This document shows positions 42,574 through 50,839 of a stretch of DNA of 55,872 nucleotides, in pieces. Positions within the stretch are counted from its first letter, which is position 1, and each line of letters starts with the position of its first letter. A program made the translations under genes and the position numbers. The stretch comes from a virus. The notes below the pieces were generated by a model. That model was not told the DNA's origin. It worked only from the letters and a program-made list of their open reading frames with translations, and searched no databases. Where the stretch lies: the IMG/VR virus record IMGVR_UViG_3300010158_000084, positions 1-55,872 of that record. The stretch is one strand, 5' to 3'.

Positions 42574-42581
42574 ATTAAATA
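42574..42581 (+). promoter_or_regulatory. Late-type promoter core for the 42587 baseplate gene
   Basis: ATTAAATA, 5 bases before the ATG at 42587. Confidence 0.6.
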
Positions 42582-42586
42582 ATTTT

Positions 42587-44047
42587 ATGTCCACTGGCAA
42601 TACTATTAGAGTTGTAAGCAATAGATCTTCGGCCACAGATCCTACGAAATATGCCAAAAGATACAACAATGGGAAATTTGAATATGGAAGTGGATTTTCA
42701 TCTCAAGCGGAAGCAGAGGAATTTTTAAAATCTAAGCCTGATAACGAGAAATTAAAGCAAGCATCGCCATATCAAGAATCAATACCAACTACTCAAGTGG
42801 TGGATATACCAAATAATATTCCATTAGAAAATATAAAGAACATTCCAACTCCAGCATTAGATGATATAATCAATGTAGTAAAAGATTATGATTGGACCTA
42901 TTCTAAAAATAAAATTAAAAAATGGGACGAAATACCATATATAGAAATAAAAGAATTTAAATTAGCAGGTAATTCGTATCTATCCTCTTTGATGACTTCT
43001 GCATTGTTATTTCCAGATGTATTAGAATCCGGATACGGTGAAGGTACATTAGCGAGCAAATTTTATAAAAAATTAGAAACAGAATTCAAAGATAACAGTT
43101 TCGGAAAATTTATGGGAGCTATAGGAGAAAATGCTAATAAAGTTACGCAGAAATTACAAAAGGGAGTAGGAGAATTTGCATCTAGGATTACGGATCAAAT
43201 TAAAAATATAGATACTACCGCAGAAGCATGGAAAAGTATTACAGGTTCTGACGATTTAAAACAAAAATATGCATATTTGTATATAAGAGAATCCACAAAC
43301 AGAAAATATAGATTACCATATTTTGATAAAGGATATATTAATATAGGAAATGAATTTAGTGATACGTATAATAACGAAAACGAATTACAAAAAATGGCAA
43401 AGGGGTTTTCGGATCTTATACAGAAAACCGCAGGAATGGTAAATCTTGCATCTATTACAGAACCCGGAATGTTTATACAAAGACCAAAATTTTACAATTT
43501 TGCCACAAATGAATTTTCTATAGATATTAATTTTTATTTATTTAATACTATATCTCCTGATGCATATATCAAAAATTTGGAATTAATAACCAAATTAGTA
43601 ATACAAAATACTCCACATAGACACAACAGAATATTAGTAGATCCTTCCTGTATATATGAGTTGTTAGTACCGGGCAGAGGATTTTATCCGTATGCCTACA
43701 TATCAAAATTGGAAGTTACTCACGAAGGAACACGAAGAGTCATAGATGTAAAAGCAAGAGAAACTATAGTACCAGAAGCATTCAAAATATCAATTACATT
43801 AAAATCATTAACAAATGATGTTAACAATTTTATGATACCAGAAATGGGAAGAGCTGGGATTGATGTATCTAAAAAATATAATGCATTAAATAATCCTGTA
43901 ACAGATAGTGCAAATAAAACAACAATAGAAGTAACTAGTCCCCAAACTGGATCTTCAGGACCTGTGTCTATAATAGATAAAAGTACGGGAGCTAAAACTA
44001 CAACATTTACACAAGCTGGATTCCTACCAAACGTAAAAACATCATAA
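42587..44047 (+). CDS. Baseplate tube-cap protein (gp48/gp54-like candidate)
   Basis: A 486-residue protein. The N-terminal 30 residues (AKRYNNGKFEYGSGFSSQAE) form a small strand-rich unit. Residues 100-200 include GEGTLASKFYKKLETEFKDN and helices. The C-terminal third, GMFIQRPKFYNFATNEFSID, then PGRGFYPYAYISKLEVTHEG, and PEAFKISITLKSLTNDVNNF is the tube-like terminal domain found in T4-type tail-tube cap proteins. It ends in a Thr/Ser-rich tail. It follows the tape measure and begins a long cluster of baseplate genes. Call is by position and terminal domain pattern. Confidence 0.6.
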   Translation: MSTGNTIRVVSNRSSATDPTKYAKRYNNGKFEYGSGFSSQAEAEEFLKSKPDNEKLKQASPYQESIPTTQVVDIPNNIPLENIKNIPTPALDDIINVVKDYDWTYSKNKIKKWDEIPYIEIKEFKLAGNSYLSSLMTSALLFPDVLESGYGEGTLASKFYKKLETEFKDNSFGKFMGAIGENANKVTQKLQKGVGEFASRITDQIKNIDTTAEAWKSITGSDDLKQKYAYLYIRESTNRKYRLPYFDKGYINIGNEFSDTYNNENELQKMAKGFSDLIQKTAGMVNLASITEPGMFIQRPKFYNFATNEFSIDINFYLFNTISPDAYIKNLELITKLVIQNTPHRHNRILVDPSCIYELLVPGRGFYPYAYISKLEVTHEGTRRVIDVKARETIVPEAFKISITLKSLTNDVNNFMIPEMGRAGIDVSKKYNALNNPVTDSANKTTIEVTSPQTGSSGPVSIIDKSTGAKTTTFTQAGFLPNVKTS

Positions 44048-44048
44048 T

Positions 44049-44399
44049 ATGGAAAAGGTAACTATAACACATCCTCCAGAAAGATATGAAAATATTTTTA
44101 ATATGTATCAATTTGATAATGATAATTCTGACACATATGTATTTTATAATATAGGATCCAAAATTACTTTACCATCAAACTTGGATGAAAGTATTTTTGA
44201 ATATTATATAGTCGAATCAGAAATGCCACTTACTAATTTGAGTTATAAATTTTATAAAACCCAACATTTATGGTGGCTAATATTATTAGCAAACAATATT
44301 AAAAATCCTGTAAAATTAATAAATGCAGGATCAACACTTAAAATAATAAGAAGCGAATATTTATCTATTATATATAATTCAATGAAACAAAAAATTTAA
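44049..44399 (+). CDS. 53: Baseplate wedge protein with LysM-like domain (gp53-like)
   Basis: A 116-residue protein. Residues 28-90 form the LysM-like module: ITLPSNLDESIFEYYIVESE, MPLTNLSYKFYKTQHLWWLI and LLANNIKNP then INAGSTLKIIRSEY. The Y-K-x-Y-K-x-x-x-L-W-W-x-I core and the final G-x-x-L-x-I strand are diagnostic for T4 gp53 and P2 gpX-type proteins. Shorter than T4 gp53 (196). Encoded 1 base after the upstream gene, and its stop (TAA, 44397-44399) shares base 44399 with the ATG of the next gene. Confidence 0.8.
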   Translation: MEKVTITHPPERYENIFNMYQFDNDNSDTYVFYNIGSKITLPSNLDESIFEYYIVESEMPLTNLSYKFYKTQHLWWLILLANNIKNPVKLINAGSTLKIIRSEYLSIIYNSMKQKI

Positions 44400-45943
44400 T
44401 GAGTACAGATCCTTCAAATAGTTTAGATCAAACACATTTCTATGCAAAATATGGAAATGAAGAATTTAATTTTTCTATATATATGCAAAACAACGAAGGA
44501 TATTTTGCGTATTTAAATAGAAATTCATTAATGTATTTAGAAATAGATGATAATATTTTTAATTCATTCCATTCAGCAGTAATGATAATTGCTAATGACC
44601 AGAATGTATTAGAAAAATCGTCATCTCCATATGTTTTTTTGGGTAATGGTAGAGATATAATAAATATAGAAATACTTCCAATCGTAACTGGTAATTTTGA
44701 TAAAGATTCGGAAGATGATAAAAGTAAAGAATTTTTAAAATTACATTTTAATTTTGTAATAATAGAAGCAACGGAAATTGTTTATAATAATACAATATGT
44801 AAAAAATTAGTATTAATTGAATGGGCACAATATGCTTTATCTGAAAATATATGTAATATATTTGGAATGCAAAAAGCTGGAGCAATTGTAGGGAATTATA
44901 TGGAAACAAATTCCGGAAATGGGAAGACTACTGGAGAAATCATAAAATCTATATTATATGAAGTATATAATGATGGAAAGGAAACCGATGATTTATTTTA
45001 CAGAGATAATATATCTAACGATATTATATATGAAGAAGATGGCGAATCTACAATTAATTTAAATCCTTACGGAGTAATGTCATATTCCGAAGTGTTAAAT
45101 TATGTACTATCCTTCCACTCTTTTAAAAAATCTCCATGTATTTTAGAATATGATAGACACCAAAAAAAGTTTTTATTAATTTCTTTGGCAACAGTATTTA
45201 AAAATCATAAAAATAATGTAATAGAAACATTAAAATTTCCAGCACTGAGTCAATCCAATGATAATACTAATTCCAAAAAGGAATCTAGTACCATATCATG
45301 GAATACATTTCCGGTTACTTTCGACGAGTCTAAAATAAATCAATTTTATATTGAATCTCCATCATGTAAAGATAATGTGGTATTAGCTGGAAACAGTGGA
45401 ATATTATCATGTTCTAGATCTTATAAATCTATGGTATATAATTTAAAAACTTTAGATAGTAGTAGCTTTATGGATACATTCTACGAATTATTTGTAAAAC
45501 CTTTTAAAGACGAATTTACTAAAGATGGATCAGCAAAATATGAAGTATTTCCTAATTTTTATCCGAATCCAAATAAAAAAAATAATTATAATACCCACAA
45601 AGGGAATCTTTCACCAGAATTAGATGAAAGAAAATTCTTAAATCAAAAAATGTCGTCGTTGTTATATTTAAATAATACATATCAATTTAAACTTGTAGGT
45701 AAAACTCATAGAAAATCATTAGCATTTATAGATGTAATAAAAACGGGAGAAAACAAAAATGGACAATTTTTTGCCACTAAATATGATTTGAATGTACTAG
45801 GCAGGCATTTAATTACATCGGTTAAACATATTTTTGAATTTAATACATATAGAAATGAAATAGAAACTATAAAACCCTATCGATTAGTAGATGGTACTGA
45901 TAATGGAGTATCATTAAGCGACTTTTTAAAAGAAAAAATATAA
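44399..45943 (+). CDS. 27: Baseplate hub protein (gp27/gpD-like)
   Basis: A 514-residue protein. The early segment FNFSIYMQNNEGYFAYLNRN with LMYLEIDDNIFNSFHSAVMI suits the first hub barrel. The middle contains GVMSYSEVLNYVLSFHSFKK. The C-terminus NTYQFKLVGKTHRKSLAFID and LGRHLITSVKHIFEFNTYRN then EIETIKPYRLV matches the gp27/VgrG-like hub end, where a barrel returns with G-x-x-x-I-T-x-V-x-H. It would form the trimeric platform between tube and spike. It starts within the stop codon of the gp53-like gene. Slightly longer than T4 gp27 (391). Confidence 0.75.
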   Translation: MSTDPSNSLDQTHFYAKYGNEEFNFSIYMQNNEGYFAYLNRNSLMYLEIDDNIFNSFHSAVMIIANDQNVLEKSSSPYVFLGNGRDIINIEILPIVTGNFDKDSEDDKSKEFLKLHFNFVIIEATEIVYNNTICKKLVLIEWAQYALSENICNIFGMQKAGAIVGNYMETNSGNGKTTGEIIKSILYEVYNDGKETDDLFYRDNISNDIIYEEDGESTINLNPYGVMSYSEVLNYVLSFHSFKKSPCILEYDRHQKKFLLISLATVFKNHKNNVIETLKFPALSQSNDNTNSKKESSTISWNTFPVTFDESKINQFYIESPSCKDNVVLAGNSGILSCSRSYKSMVYNLKTLDSSSFMDTFYELFVKPFKDEFTKDGSAKYEVFPNFYPNPNKKNNYNTHKGNLSPELDERKFLNQKMSSLLYLNNTYQFKLVGKTHRKSLAFIDVIKTGENKNGQFFATKYDLNVLGRHLITSVKHIFEFNTYRNEIETIKPYRLVDGTDNGVSLSDFLKEKI

Positions 45944-45944
45944 T

Positions 45945-47852
45945 ATGTTTTACCAGAATACATTCCCAAAATTTTTAGAAGCAATATGCATCGGACCAAA
46001 TCCAGATTTTTTAGAAAAAAATACTAGTTTTTGTGATTATTTGAGTGCTTTTCCACAAGAAGTAGAACTTATGTACGACTGGAAATCCGTAAAAAGATCT
46101 TCTAATCCAATGAATGCATTAAGAAACTTCGCCAAAAAATTTATAGTATATGGTCCAGATTTAGATGTACAAACTTTAACATTTTTTGTCAAAAAGGTTA
46201 AAAATTTTCCAGAATATTACACCGAAACGATACTAAGAGAAGTGGGAGATGCATTTGATGCGGCAAAGGAGATACCAAATCCTACAGATATACCACCTAC
46301 ACAGCAAAATAACACTCCAATACAAGGAAGTTTTATAAACAATAACACTTCAATTCATCAAGATAATAGTTTTTTAAATAAATTAGCACAATTATTAGCT
46401 AGCTGTAAAAGTCCTTGTAATTATTTCAAACCTACATCATCTAGTATAGGAACATTAGCAGATTTCGGAAGAGCTTTGAGTGATAGCGCATCAATGCTAG
46501 CAATAGCAGGAGATGATCTGTTGCATGCACCGGTAAATATATCGACAGGAATAGTTAATAGAATCAAACCAGCGGTTAGAACGGAATTTTTTAAATTAAA
46601 AACTGCTACACAAGAATTATATCGAAGCGGGGTTAAACCATTTTTTACACAATCTGATAAAGATAAAGTCAAAGCAAGTATTTCAGATGGTGGTAGCCCA
46701 GATAAAAATTATAATAGATTGCCACTGACCGGTGATACTGATACATATTATCATGTATCGCAATCACATTCTAAAATTCAGTCTAAAATTAAAGAAAATT
46801 TAGGAGATTGTTATAGAACATTTGAACACGGACAAAGATTTAATCCATATGATCCAGCAATGAATGCTGCGTATGCAAAAAGAAAATATATGGGAGTAAA
46901 GAACGGAAATGTGAGTTCTTTAGTAGATATTACAGGTTCTGCTGCACCAGCAAGTTATGTAACCGAAACTACTTATGAAAATTCTTTAGATTCAGTTAAT
47001 AATCAAGAATATAAAACATACGAAGATGGGAAAAAGGCTTCTCAGTATAATACTTATGACGGTCCTTCAAAAGGAGCAGAAGCCGTAGTAACTGCTGGCG
47101 GATCCAAATCAATAAATCCAGCACAAGCGGCGGGTGCAATACCCCAAGCAGACGCAGGAGCACCAGTACAAGCTGGTGCTGGATTGGAAAATGTACCAAA
47201 TACTGGAAAAGTATATGAGTATGGGTTCGGTGAAGTTAAAATAACTGCATATGGATATATGATGGATGAATGTCCAGACACGGGATCTGAAATGGGTATA
47301 GGACATATGGATAATATGATAATACCCTTAAAAACTATTGCAGTATCGCCAGAATCTATTAAACAAGGGTTAGTAAAATCTGGAGACGTACTAATTATTA
47401 CGGTTACTGATAAAAAGGGAAATACATGGACGGAAAGAAGACAGGTAGGAGATACTTCAGGAGCTGGATTACAAGACGGTAAAATTAAATATAAATTTTT
47501 AATTGACGAATTCTTACCGACCAAAAAAGGGAGTAAAATGGCAAATAGAGCTAGTGAATTGAAACTTACTATTAGAATAGCAGATACTAAAGAAGCTAAA
47601 GCAAAATGGAATGTACAAGAAGCATCAACTTGTGCTCCTATGTTTCTATCCAGAAATGATTGGGAAAGAGCTAAATCCCAAGGATTAAAGAAAGAGGATG
47701 GAACCTTAATGAAAAATATAGCACTTAAAATGAAATCCGGAGAGTATAATCAATACATAAAATGGAATGAGAACGAAACTTTATATCCATCGTTTGTAAA
47801 TCATGGTGGTTGTACAGAATCCACGAAAGCGTGGACGAAACCAAAAGCATAA
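45945..47852 (+). CDS. Baseplate hub-associated protein with C-terminal 3D/double-psi-barrel domain (gp5 position)
   Basis: A 635-residue protein. Residues 1-110, MFYQNTFPKFLEAICIGPN onward, are not recognised. Residues 150-420 are low-complexity linkers, including QTKSDGGSPDKN-like and QAAGAIPQADAGAPVQAGAG. Residues about 428-520 carry VKITAYGYMMDECPDTGSEM, TIAVSPESIKQGLVKSGDVL and VGDTSGAGLQDG then FLIDEFLP, the strand order of the 3D (MltA/RlpA-type) double-psi barrel of murein-cleaving enzymes. Two of the three conserved Asp positions are visible, the first replaced by Ser (AVS). In T4 the hub protein gp5 at this place is a lysozyme, so a tail-associated murein hydrolase is plausible. Confidence 0.7.
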   Translation: MFYQNTFPKFLEAICIGPNPDFLEKNTSFCDYLSAFPQEVELMYDWKSVKRSSNPMNALRNFAKKFIVYGPDLDVQTLTFFVKKVKNFPEYYTETILREVGDAFDAAKEIPNPTDIPPTQQNNTPIQGSFINNNTSIHQDNSFLNKLAQLLASCKSPCNYFKPTSSSIGTLADFGRALSDSASMLAIAGDDLLHAPVNISTGIVNRIKPAVRTEFFKLKTATQELYRSGVKPFFTQSDKDKVKASISDGGSPDKNYNRLPLTGDTDTYYHVSQSHSKIQSKIKENLGDCYRTFEHGQRFNPYDPAMNAAYAKRKYMGVKNGNVSSLVDITGSAAPASYVTETTYENSLDSVNNQEYKTYEDGKKASQYNTYDGPSKGAEAVVTAGGSKSINPAQAAGAIPQADAGAPVQAGAGLENVPNTGKVYEYGFGEVKITAYGYMMDECPDTGSEMGIGHMDNMIIPLKTIAVSPESIKQGLVKSGDVLIITVTDKKGNTWTERRQVGDTSGAGLQDGKIKYKFLIDEFLPTKKGSKMANRASELKLTIRIADTKEAKAKWNVQEASTCAPMFLSRNDWERAKSQGLKKEDGTLMKNIALKMKSGEYNQYIKWNENETLYPSFVNHGGCTESTKAWTKPKA

Positions 47853-47854
47853 TA

Positions 47855-48316
47855 CTATTCGCTAATAGGAGTTATATCTATAACTTTAGATTTATTCATT
47901 AATTGTTTTAATATTTCGTCTCTAGAGGCAAGAAATGTAGTAGAAGCTTTTACTTCTAGTTCTTCGCGTTTACTGGCAACATCCATTTCTTTGATTCTAA
48001 TAGAATTATTAAGTTTTTCTTTATTGATAACAATTTTATTTAAAATTTCTATCGCTCCAGATGTAGATTTTATTAATTCTGCTAAAGAGATAACATCATC
48101 AGCAGTAGGAGCTGCTTGCACATTATCCTTTATATATTCTACGGATTCTGTTGCATTTTCTACTAATCTGCTAGCATATTGTATGACAAATTTCTCTAGA
48201 TTTTCTTTAGTAAGATCTGAAGGCATCGTATTTAGCTTTTTGGCGACAACAGGAACCGTTTTTAATTGATCTAATATGGAATTTACAGTATCATCGAGGT
48301 CGCTATCGTCAGACAT
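47855..48316 (-). CDS. Small terminase-like late protein (gp16 candidate)
   Basis: A 153-residue minus-strand protein. Residues 1-50 are acidic and disordered-looking (MSDDSDLDDTVNSILDQLK). Residues 50-135 form helices: EKFVIQYASRLVENATESVE, AAPTADDVISLAELIKSTSG and AIEILNKIVINKEKLN then KREELEVKASTTFLA. The arrangement, an acidic N-tail, then two helices broken by a Pro turn, matches T4 gp16 (164 residues), where a long helical pair forms the oligomer ring. Similarity is weak, so this is tentative. Late promoter core 5 bases upstream. It converges with the hub gene 2 bases away. Confidence 0.5.
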   Translation of the reverse strand: MSDDSDLDDTVNSILDQLKTVPVVAKKLNTMPSDLTKENLEKFVIQYASRLVENATESVEYIKDNVQAAPTADDVISLAELIKSTSGAIEILNKIVINKEKLNNSIRIKEMDVASKREELEVKASTTFLASRDEILKQLMNKSKVIDITPISE

Positions 48317-48321
48317 AGAAT

Positions 48322-48328
48322 TATTTAG
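48322..48328 (-). promoter_or_regulatory. Late-type promoter core for the 48316 gene
   Basis: Minus strand CTAAATA, 5 bases before the ATG at 48316. Confidence 0.6.
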
Positions 48329-48339
48329 GAGCTTTGGGC

Positions 48340-48368
48340 TTGCTTTCTAGTGCAAAGTATAGTATAGT
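48340..48368 (+). promoter_or_regulatory. Sigma-70-like promoter of the dUTPase/clamp-loader operon
   Basis: TTGCTT (48340-48345), 17 bases, TATAGT (48363-48368). Nine bases separate it from the ATG at 48378, so the leader would be only 3-4 bases. Confidence 0.55.
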
Positions 48369-48377
48369 TGTAAAAAT

Positions 48378-48845
48378 ATGCCATTCGTAGACTCTCAGTT
48401 CCCACATATTAAGATTTGTTTTGTAAAAACTAATGAACATGCTAAATTACCAGAAAGAAATAACAAGGATAACCTAGTAGGTGATACTGGATACGATATT
48501 TATGCGGTAGAAGATGTAACAATCCGTGCGCATAGCACCATTACAGTGCCTATAGGGCTCGACATCGGATATATCCAACCCGGTTATTGGATTCGCATCG
48601 AATCTAGGTCGGGAATGTTCTTCCGAAATGGTATAACGGCATTTCCGGGGGTTATAGATTGTTCCTATAGAGGAAAGCTAGGGGCTGCGTTGATTAATAA
48701 TACAGATATTGAATATCAGGTCAATAAAGGTGATAGGATAGCCCAATTGGTAGTATATAAATTGATAGAACCAGAAATTTGCTGGGTTCAAGATAAGAAT
48801 GAGACGATTCGTGGAGATAAAGGGTTCGGTTCATCAGGAAGATAA
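48378..48845 (+). CDS. dut: dUTPase
   Basis: A 155-residue trimeric-type dUTP pyrophosphatase, converting dUTP to dUMP and pyrophosphate, which keeps uracil out of DNA and feeds thymidylate synthesis. All five motifs are visible: motif 1 GDTGYDIYAV near residue 34, motif 2 ESRSGMFF near 75, motif 3 GVIDCSYRGKLGAAL near 90, motif 4 NKGDRIAQLVV near 116 and the C-terminal motif 5 RGDKGFGSSGR at the very end. In motif 3 the normally Tyr/Asp region is intact. It is expressed with the clamp loader gene that starts one base after its stop. Confidence 0.95.
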   Translation: MPFVDSQFPHIKICFVKTNEHAKLPERNNKDNLVGDTGYDIYAVEDVTIRAHSTITVPIGLDIGYIQPGYWIRIESRSGMFFRNGITAFPGVIDCSYRGKLGAALINNTDIEYQVNKGDRIAQLVVYKLIEPEICWVQDKNETIRGDKGFGSSGR

Positions 48846-48846
48846 T

Positions 48847-49782
48847 ATGGATTTTAATACTCTTTGGTGCGAGAAGTATAGACCAAAAACATTAGAGACG
48901 TTGTGTGTTTCTGATGAAACACGAAGATTACTCGAATCATACAAAAAGAATCTAGATATTCCACATTTATTGTTTGTATCGACTCCGGGAACGGGAAAAA
49001 CTTCTACCGCGAAAATTATAGTAAATGATATATTAAAATGTGATTATTTATATATAAATGCTTCGGATGAAAATGGGATCGATACAATCCGACATAAAAT
49101 TATCGGATTTGCTCAAACTAAATCCTTTGATGGTGGTTTAAAGGTTGTAATTCTGGATGAGGCAGACTCTTTGAGTGGAGATGGTGCCAGAGCACTCAGG
49201 AATGTGATGGAAGACTATTCTAGTACTACTAGATTCATATTAACTGCTAATTATAAGCATAGAATACTAGATGCAATTAGAAGTAGATGTATTATATTGG
49301 ATTTTGATCATAATATATCAGAAGTAGCTAAACATTGCGCTAAAATCCTAGCAAAAGAAGGAGTATCGATCCCACCAGATCAAATTAGTTCATTTAAAAC
49401 CCTGATTAAGACTAGTTTTCCAGATTTTAGAAGAATATTGAACGATTTGCAGAAATATTCTACATCGGGGGTCTTGAATATACGGTCTACTGTAATTTCC
49501 GACGAATTTATTGAGGAATTATATAAATTATTACAAGAAGATGATGTAATTTCCATTCGAGAACATATCATCAAGAACGAAATGGTATTCCAATCTGATT
49601 TTCATGCATTGATGAAATCGTTACTGAACATTTTATACACTAAAAATATAGAATCTATGAGAAAGAAGGAGTCGATATTGACGATTGCTCATCATATGGA
49701 TAGACATTCTCAGGTAATAGATATAGAAATTAATACATTTGCTTGTATGATAAGCTTATCTAAGATATTCCATACCACTTAA
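48847..49782 (+). CDS. 44: Sliding clamp loader ATPase (T4 gp44-like)
   Basis: A 311-residue AAA+ protein (T4 gp44: 319). It starts MDFNTLWCEKYRPKTLETLC, typical of gp44. Walker A is VSTPGTGKTSTAK near residue 40-52, with Ser in place of the usual first Gly. Walker B is VVILDEADSL near residue 95. Sensor 1 is RFILTANYKHRI near 120 and the SRC arginine-finger motif is RSRCIILD near 138. The C-terminal collar helices end EINTFACMISLSKIFHTT. The start at 48847 is chosen over the upstream in-frame 48799 because it lies one base after the dUTPase stop. No gp62 gene is next to it. It overlaps the minus-strand gene at its end by 27 bases. Confidence 0.93.
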   Translation: MDFNTLWCEKYRPKTLETLCVSDETRRLLESYKKNLDIPHLLFVSTPGTGKTSTAKIIVNDILKCDYLYINASDENGIDTIRHKIIGFAQTKSFDGGLKVVILDEADSLSGDGARALRNVMEDYSSTTRFILTANYKHRILDAIRSRCIILDFDHNISEVAKHCAKILAKEGVSIPPDQISSFKTLIKTSFPDFRRILNDLQKYSTSGVLNIRSTVISDEFIEELYKLLQEDDVISIREHIIKNEMVFQSDFHALMKSLLNILYTKNIESMRKKESILTIAHHMDRHSQVIDIEINTFACMISLSKIFHTT

Positions 49783-50325
49783 ATACCCAGAAGTGTAGGA
49801 TTCTTTACGAACCTTCTTACTTTTCTTTTTGGATTTGGGTTTAGAAACTGGAATTTTCGTATTTCCAGTGGGAAGTGAATAAGTAAGACCCTTTTGTCCA
49901 CTTTCTACTTCTCCAAACTCTTTAGGCTGAAGAATTTCTTTGTTATCATAAGAAAATTCTGCTGGAAATGGAGCATAATTAGGATAAAAATCTTTAGTTA
50001 CGCACAAGCACGAAGGAACTAATACATTATAATACCTTCTGCCGCCACCTTGATCAATAGCGACAGATAGAATGACATTTCCCGTCATGGATTCCGGATT
50101 TCCGGGATAACGTAGCGGTTGGGTGTCATTAACACCAATAACACGAAGGTGTAATTTACTATTTACTAATTCGTCTAGATCTTTTTTTACATTGTCATGT
50201 AATCTCTTATATTCTGGATCGGATTGGTAATTTTTAATAATTTCAATATAATCTCCTACTAGAAAACCTCCTCTGGTTGCTCTGGTAATATTAGATTCGA
50301 TTAATTTGATAAACTTCTTTTCCAT
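49756..50325 (-). CDS. Late virion-like protein of unknown function (189 aa)
   Basis: A 189-residue minus-strand protein starting MEKKFIKLIESNITRATRGG. The segment RATRGGFLVGDYIEIIKNYQ then LHLRVIGVNDTQPLRYPGNP and GRRYYNVLVPSCLCVTKDFY reads like a conserved hypothetical of T4-like cyanophages that I associate with virion fractions, although I cannot name it. Its C-terminus is Lys-rich (PVSKPKSKKKSKKVRKE). A late promoter core lies 5 bases upstream. It runs antisense across the last 27 bases of the clamp loader gene. Its short divergent gap with gp25 holds both promoters. Confidence 0.7.
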   Translation of the reverse strand: MEKKFIKLIESNITRATRGGFLVGDYIEIIKNYQSDPEYKRLHDNVKKDLDELVNSKLHLRVIGVNDTQPLRYPGNPESMTGNVILSVAIDQGGGRRYYNVLVPSCLCVTKDFYPNYAPFPAEFSYDNKEILQPKEFGEVESGQKGLTYSLPTGNTKIPVSKPKSKKKSKKVRKESYTSGYLSGMEYLR

Positions 50326-50330
50326 AAGAT

Positions 50331-50337
50331 TATTTAG
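50331..50337 (-). promoter_or_regulatory. Late-type promoter core for the 50325 gene
   Basis: Minus strand CTAAATA, 5 bases before the ATG at 50325. It is divergent from the core at 50345. Confidence 0.65.
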
Positions 50338-50344
50338 TGTGACT

Positions 50345-50352
50345 ATTAAATA
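50345..50352 (+). promoter_or_regulatory. Late-type promoter core for the baseplate wedge operon
   Basis: ATTAAATA, 5 bases before the ATG at 50358 of the gp25 gene. It likely drives gp25, gp6 and the gp7-position gene. Confidence 0.6.
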
Positions 50353-50357
50353 TTTTT

Positions 50358-50837
50358 ATGGGAAAAATCTCTTTAGATAATCTACCATCATCACTGATGG
50401 CTGCGCAGAATTACTTATATGCGGATTTACATCTAGATTTAAAAGACAGTTATAGCATAAATAATCTTTTATATCAAAATAATGAAGTAAAAGATTTGGA
50501 AGTAGATTTTGATGTAAATGCAATCATAAATTCGTTAAGAAATCTGTTTACAACTACACCGGGAGAAAAGATACTAAATCCACTATTTGGATTAGATCTT
50601 CGAAAATATATTTTCGAACCAGCTACTATAGAGGTAGCCGAGAGGATGAGATCGGATATATATATGCAAGTCGGAACCTTCGAACCTAGAGTAAAGCTTA
50701 CAGATGTCAGGATTACCGTATATGAAGATGCAAACGAATTTGATATAGTAATATACTTTAGTATTCCTTCTATAAATATACATAACATATCATTTCTGGG
50801 AACAGTAAATAATAATGGGTATAATTACAAATCATAA
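50358..50837 (+). CDS. 25: Baseplate wedge protein (T4 gp25-like)
   Basis: A 159-residue protein (T4 gp25: 132). The diagnostic run is TTPGEKILNPLFGLDLRKYI then FEPATIEVAERMRSDIY, and later GTFEPRVKLTDVRIT. The EPR motif and GE(K/R)xxxPxFG are conserved across gp25/TssE baseplate proteins. An N-terminal extension of about 40 residues (MGKISLDNLPSSLMAAQNYL) precedes the fold. It joins gp6 and gp53 in the wedge core. The gp6 gene follows by 2 bases. Confidence 0.9.
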   Translation: MGKISLDNLPSSLMAAQNYLYADLHLDLKDSYSINNLLYQNNEVKDLEVDFDVNAIINSLRNLFTTTPGEKILNPLFGLDLRKYIFEPATIEVAERMRSDIYMQVGTFEPRVKLTDVRITVYEDANEFDIVIYFSIPSINIHNISFLGTVNNNGYNYKS

Positions 50838-50839
50838 CA

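Noticed and set aside
47054-47524. A 156-codon minus-strand open frame
   Set aside because: It lies entirely inside the hub gene on the opposite strand, with a Pro/Ser-rich composition typical of antisense reading and no late promoter core at its start.
47853-50357. gp62-type clamp-loader subunit next to gp44
   Set aside because: No plus-strand gene follows gp44; only a convergent minus-strand gene. gp62 may be elsewhere or replaced.
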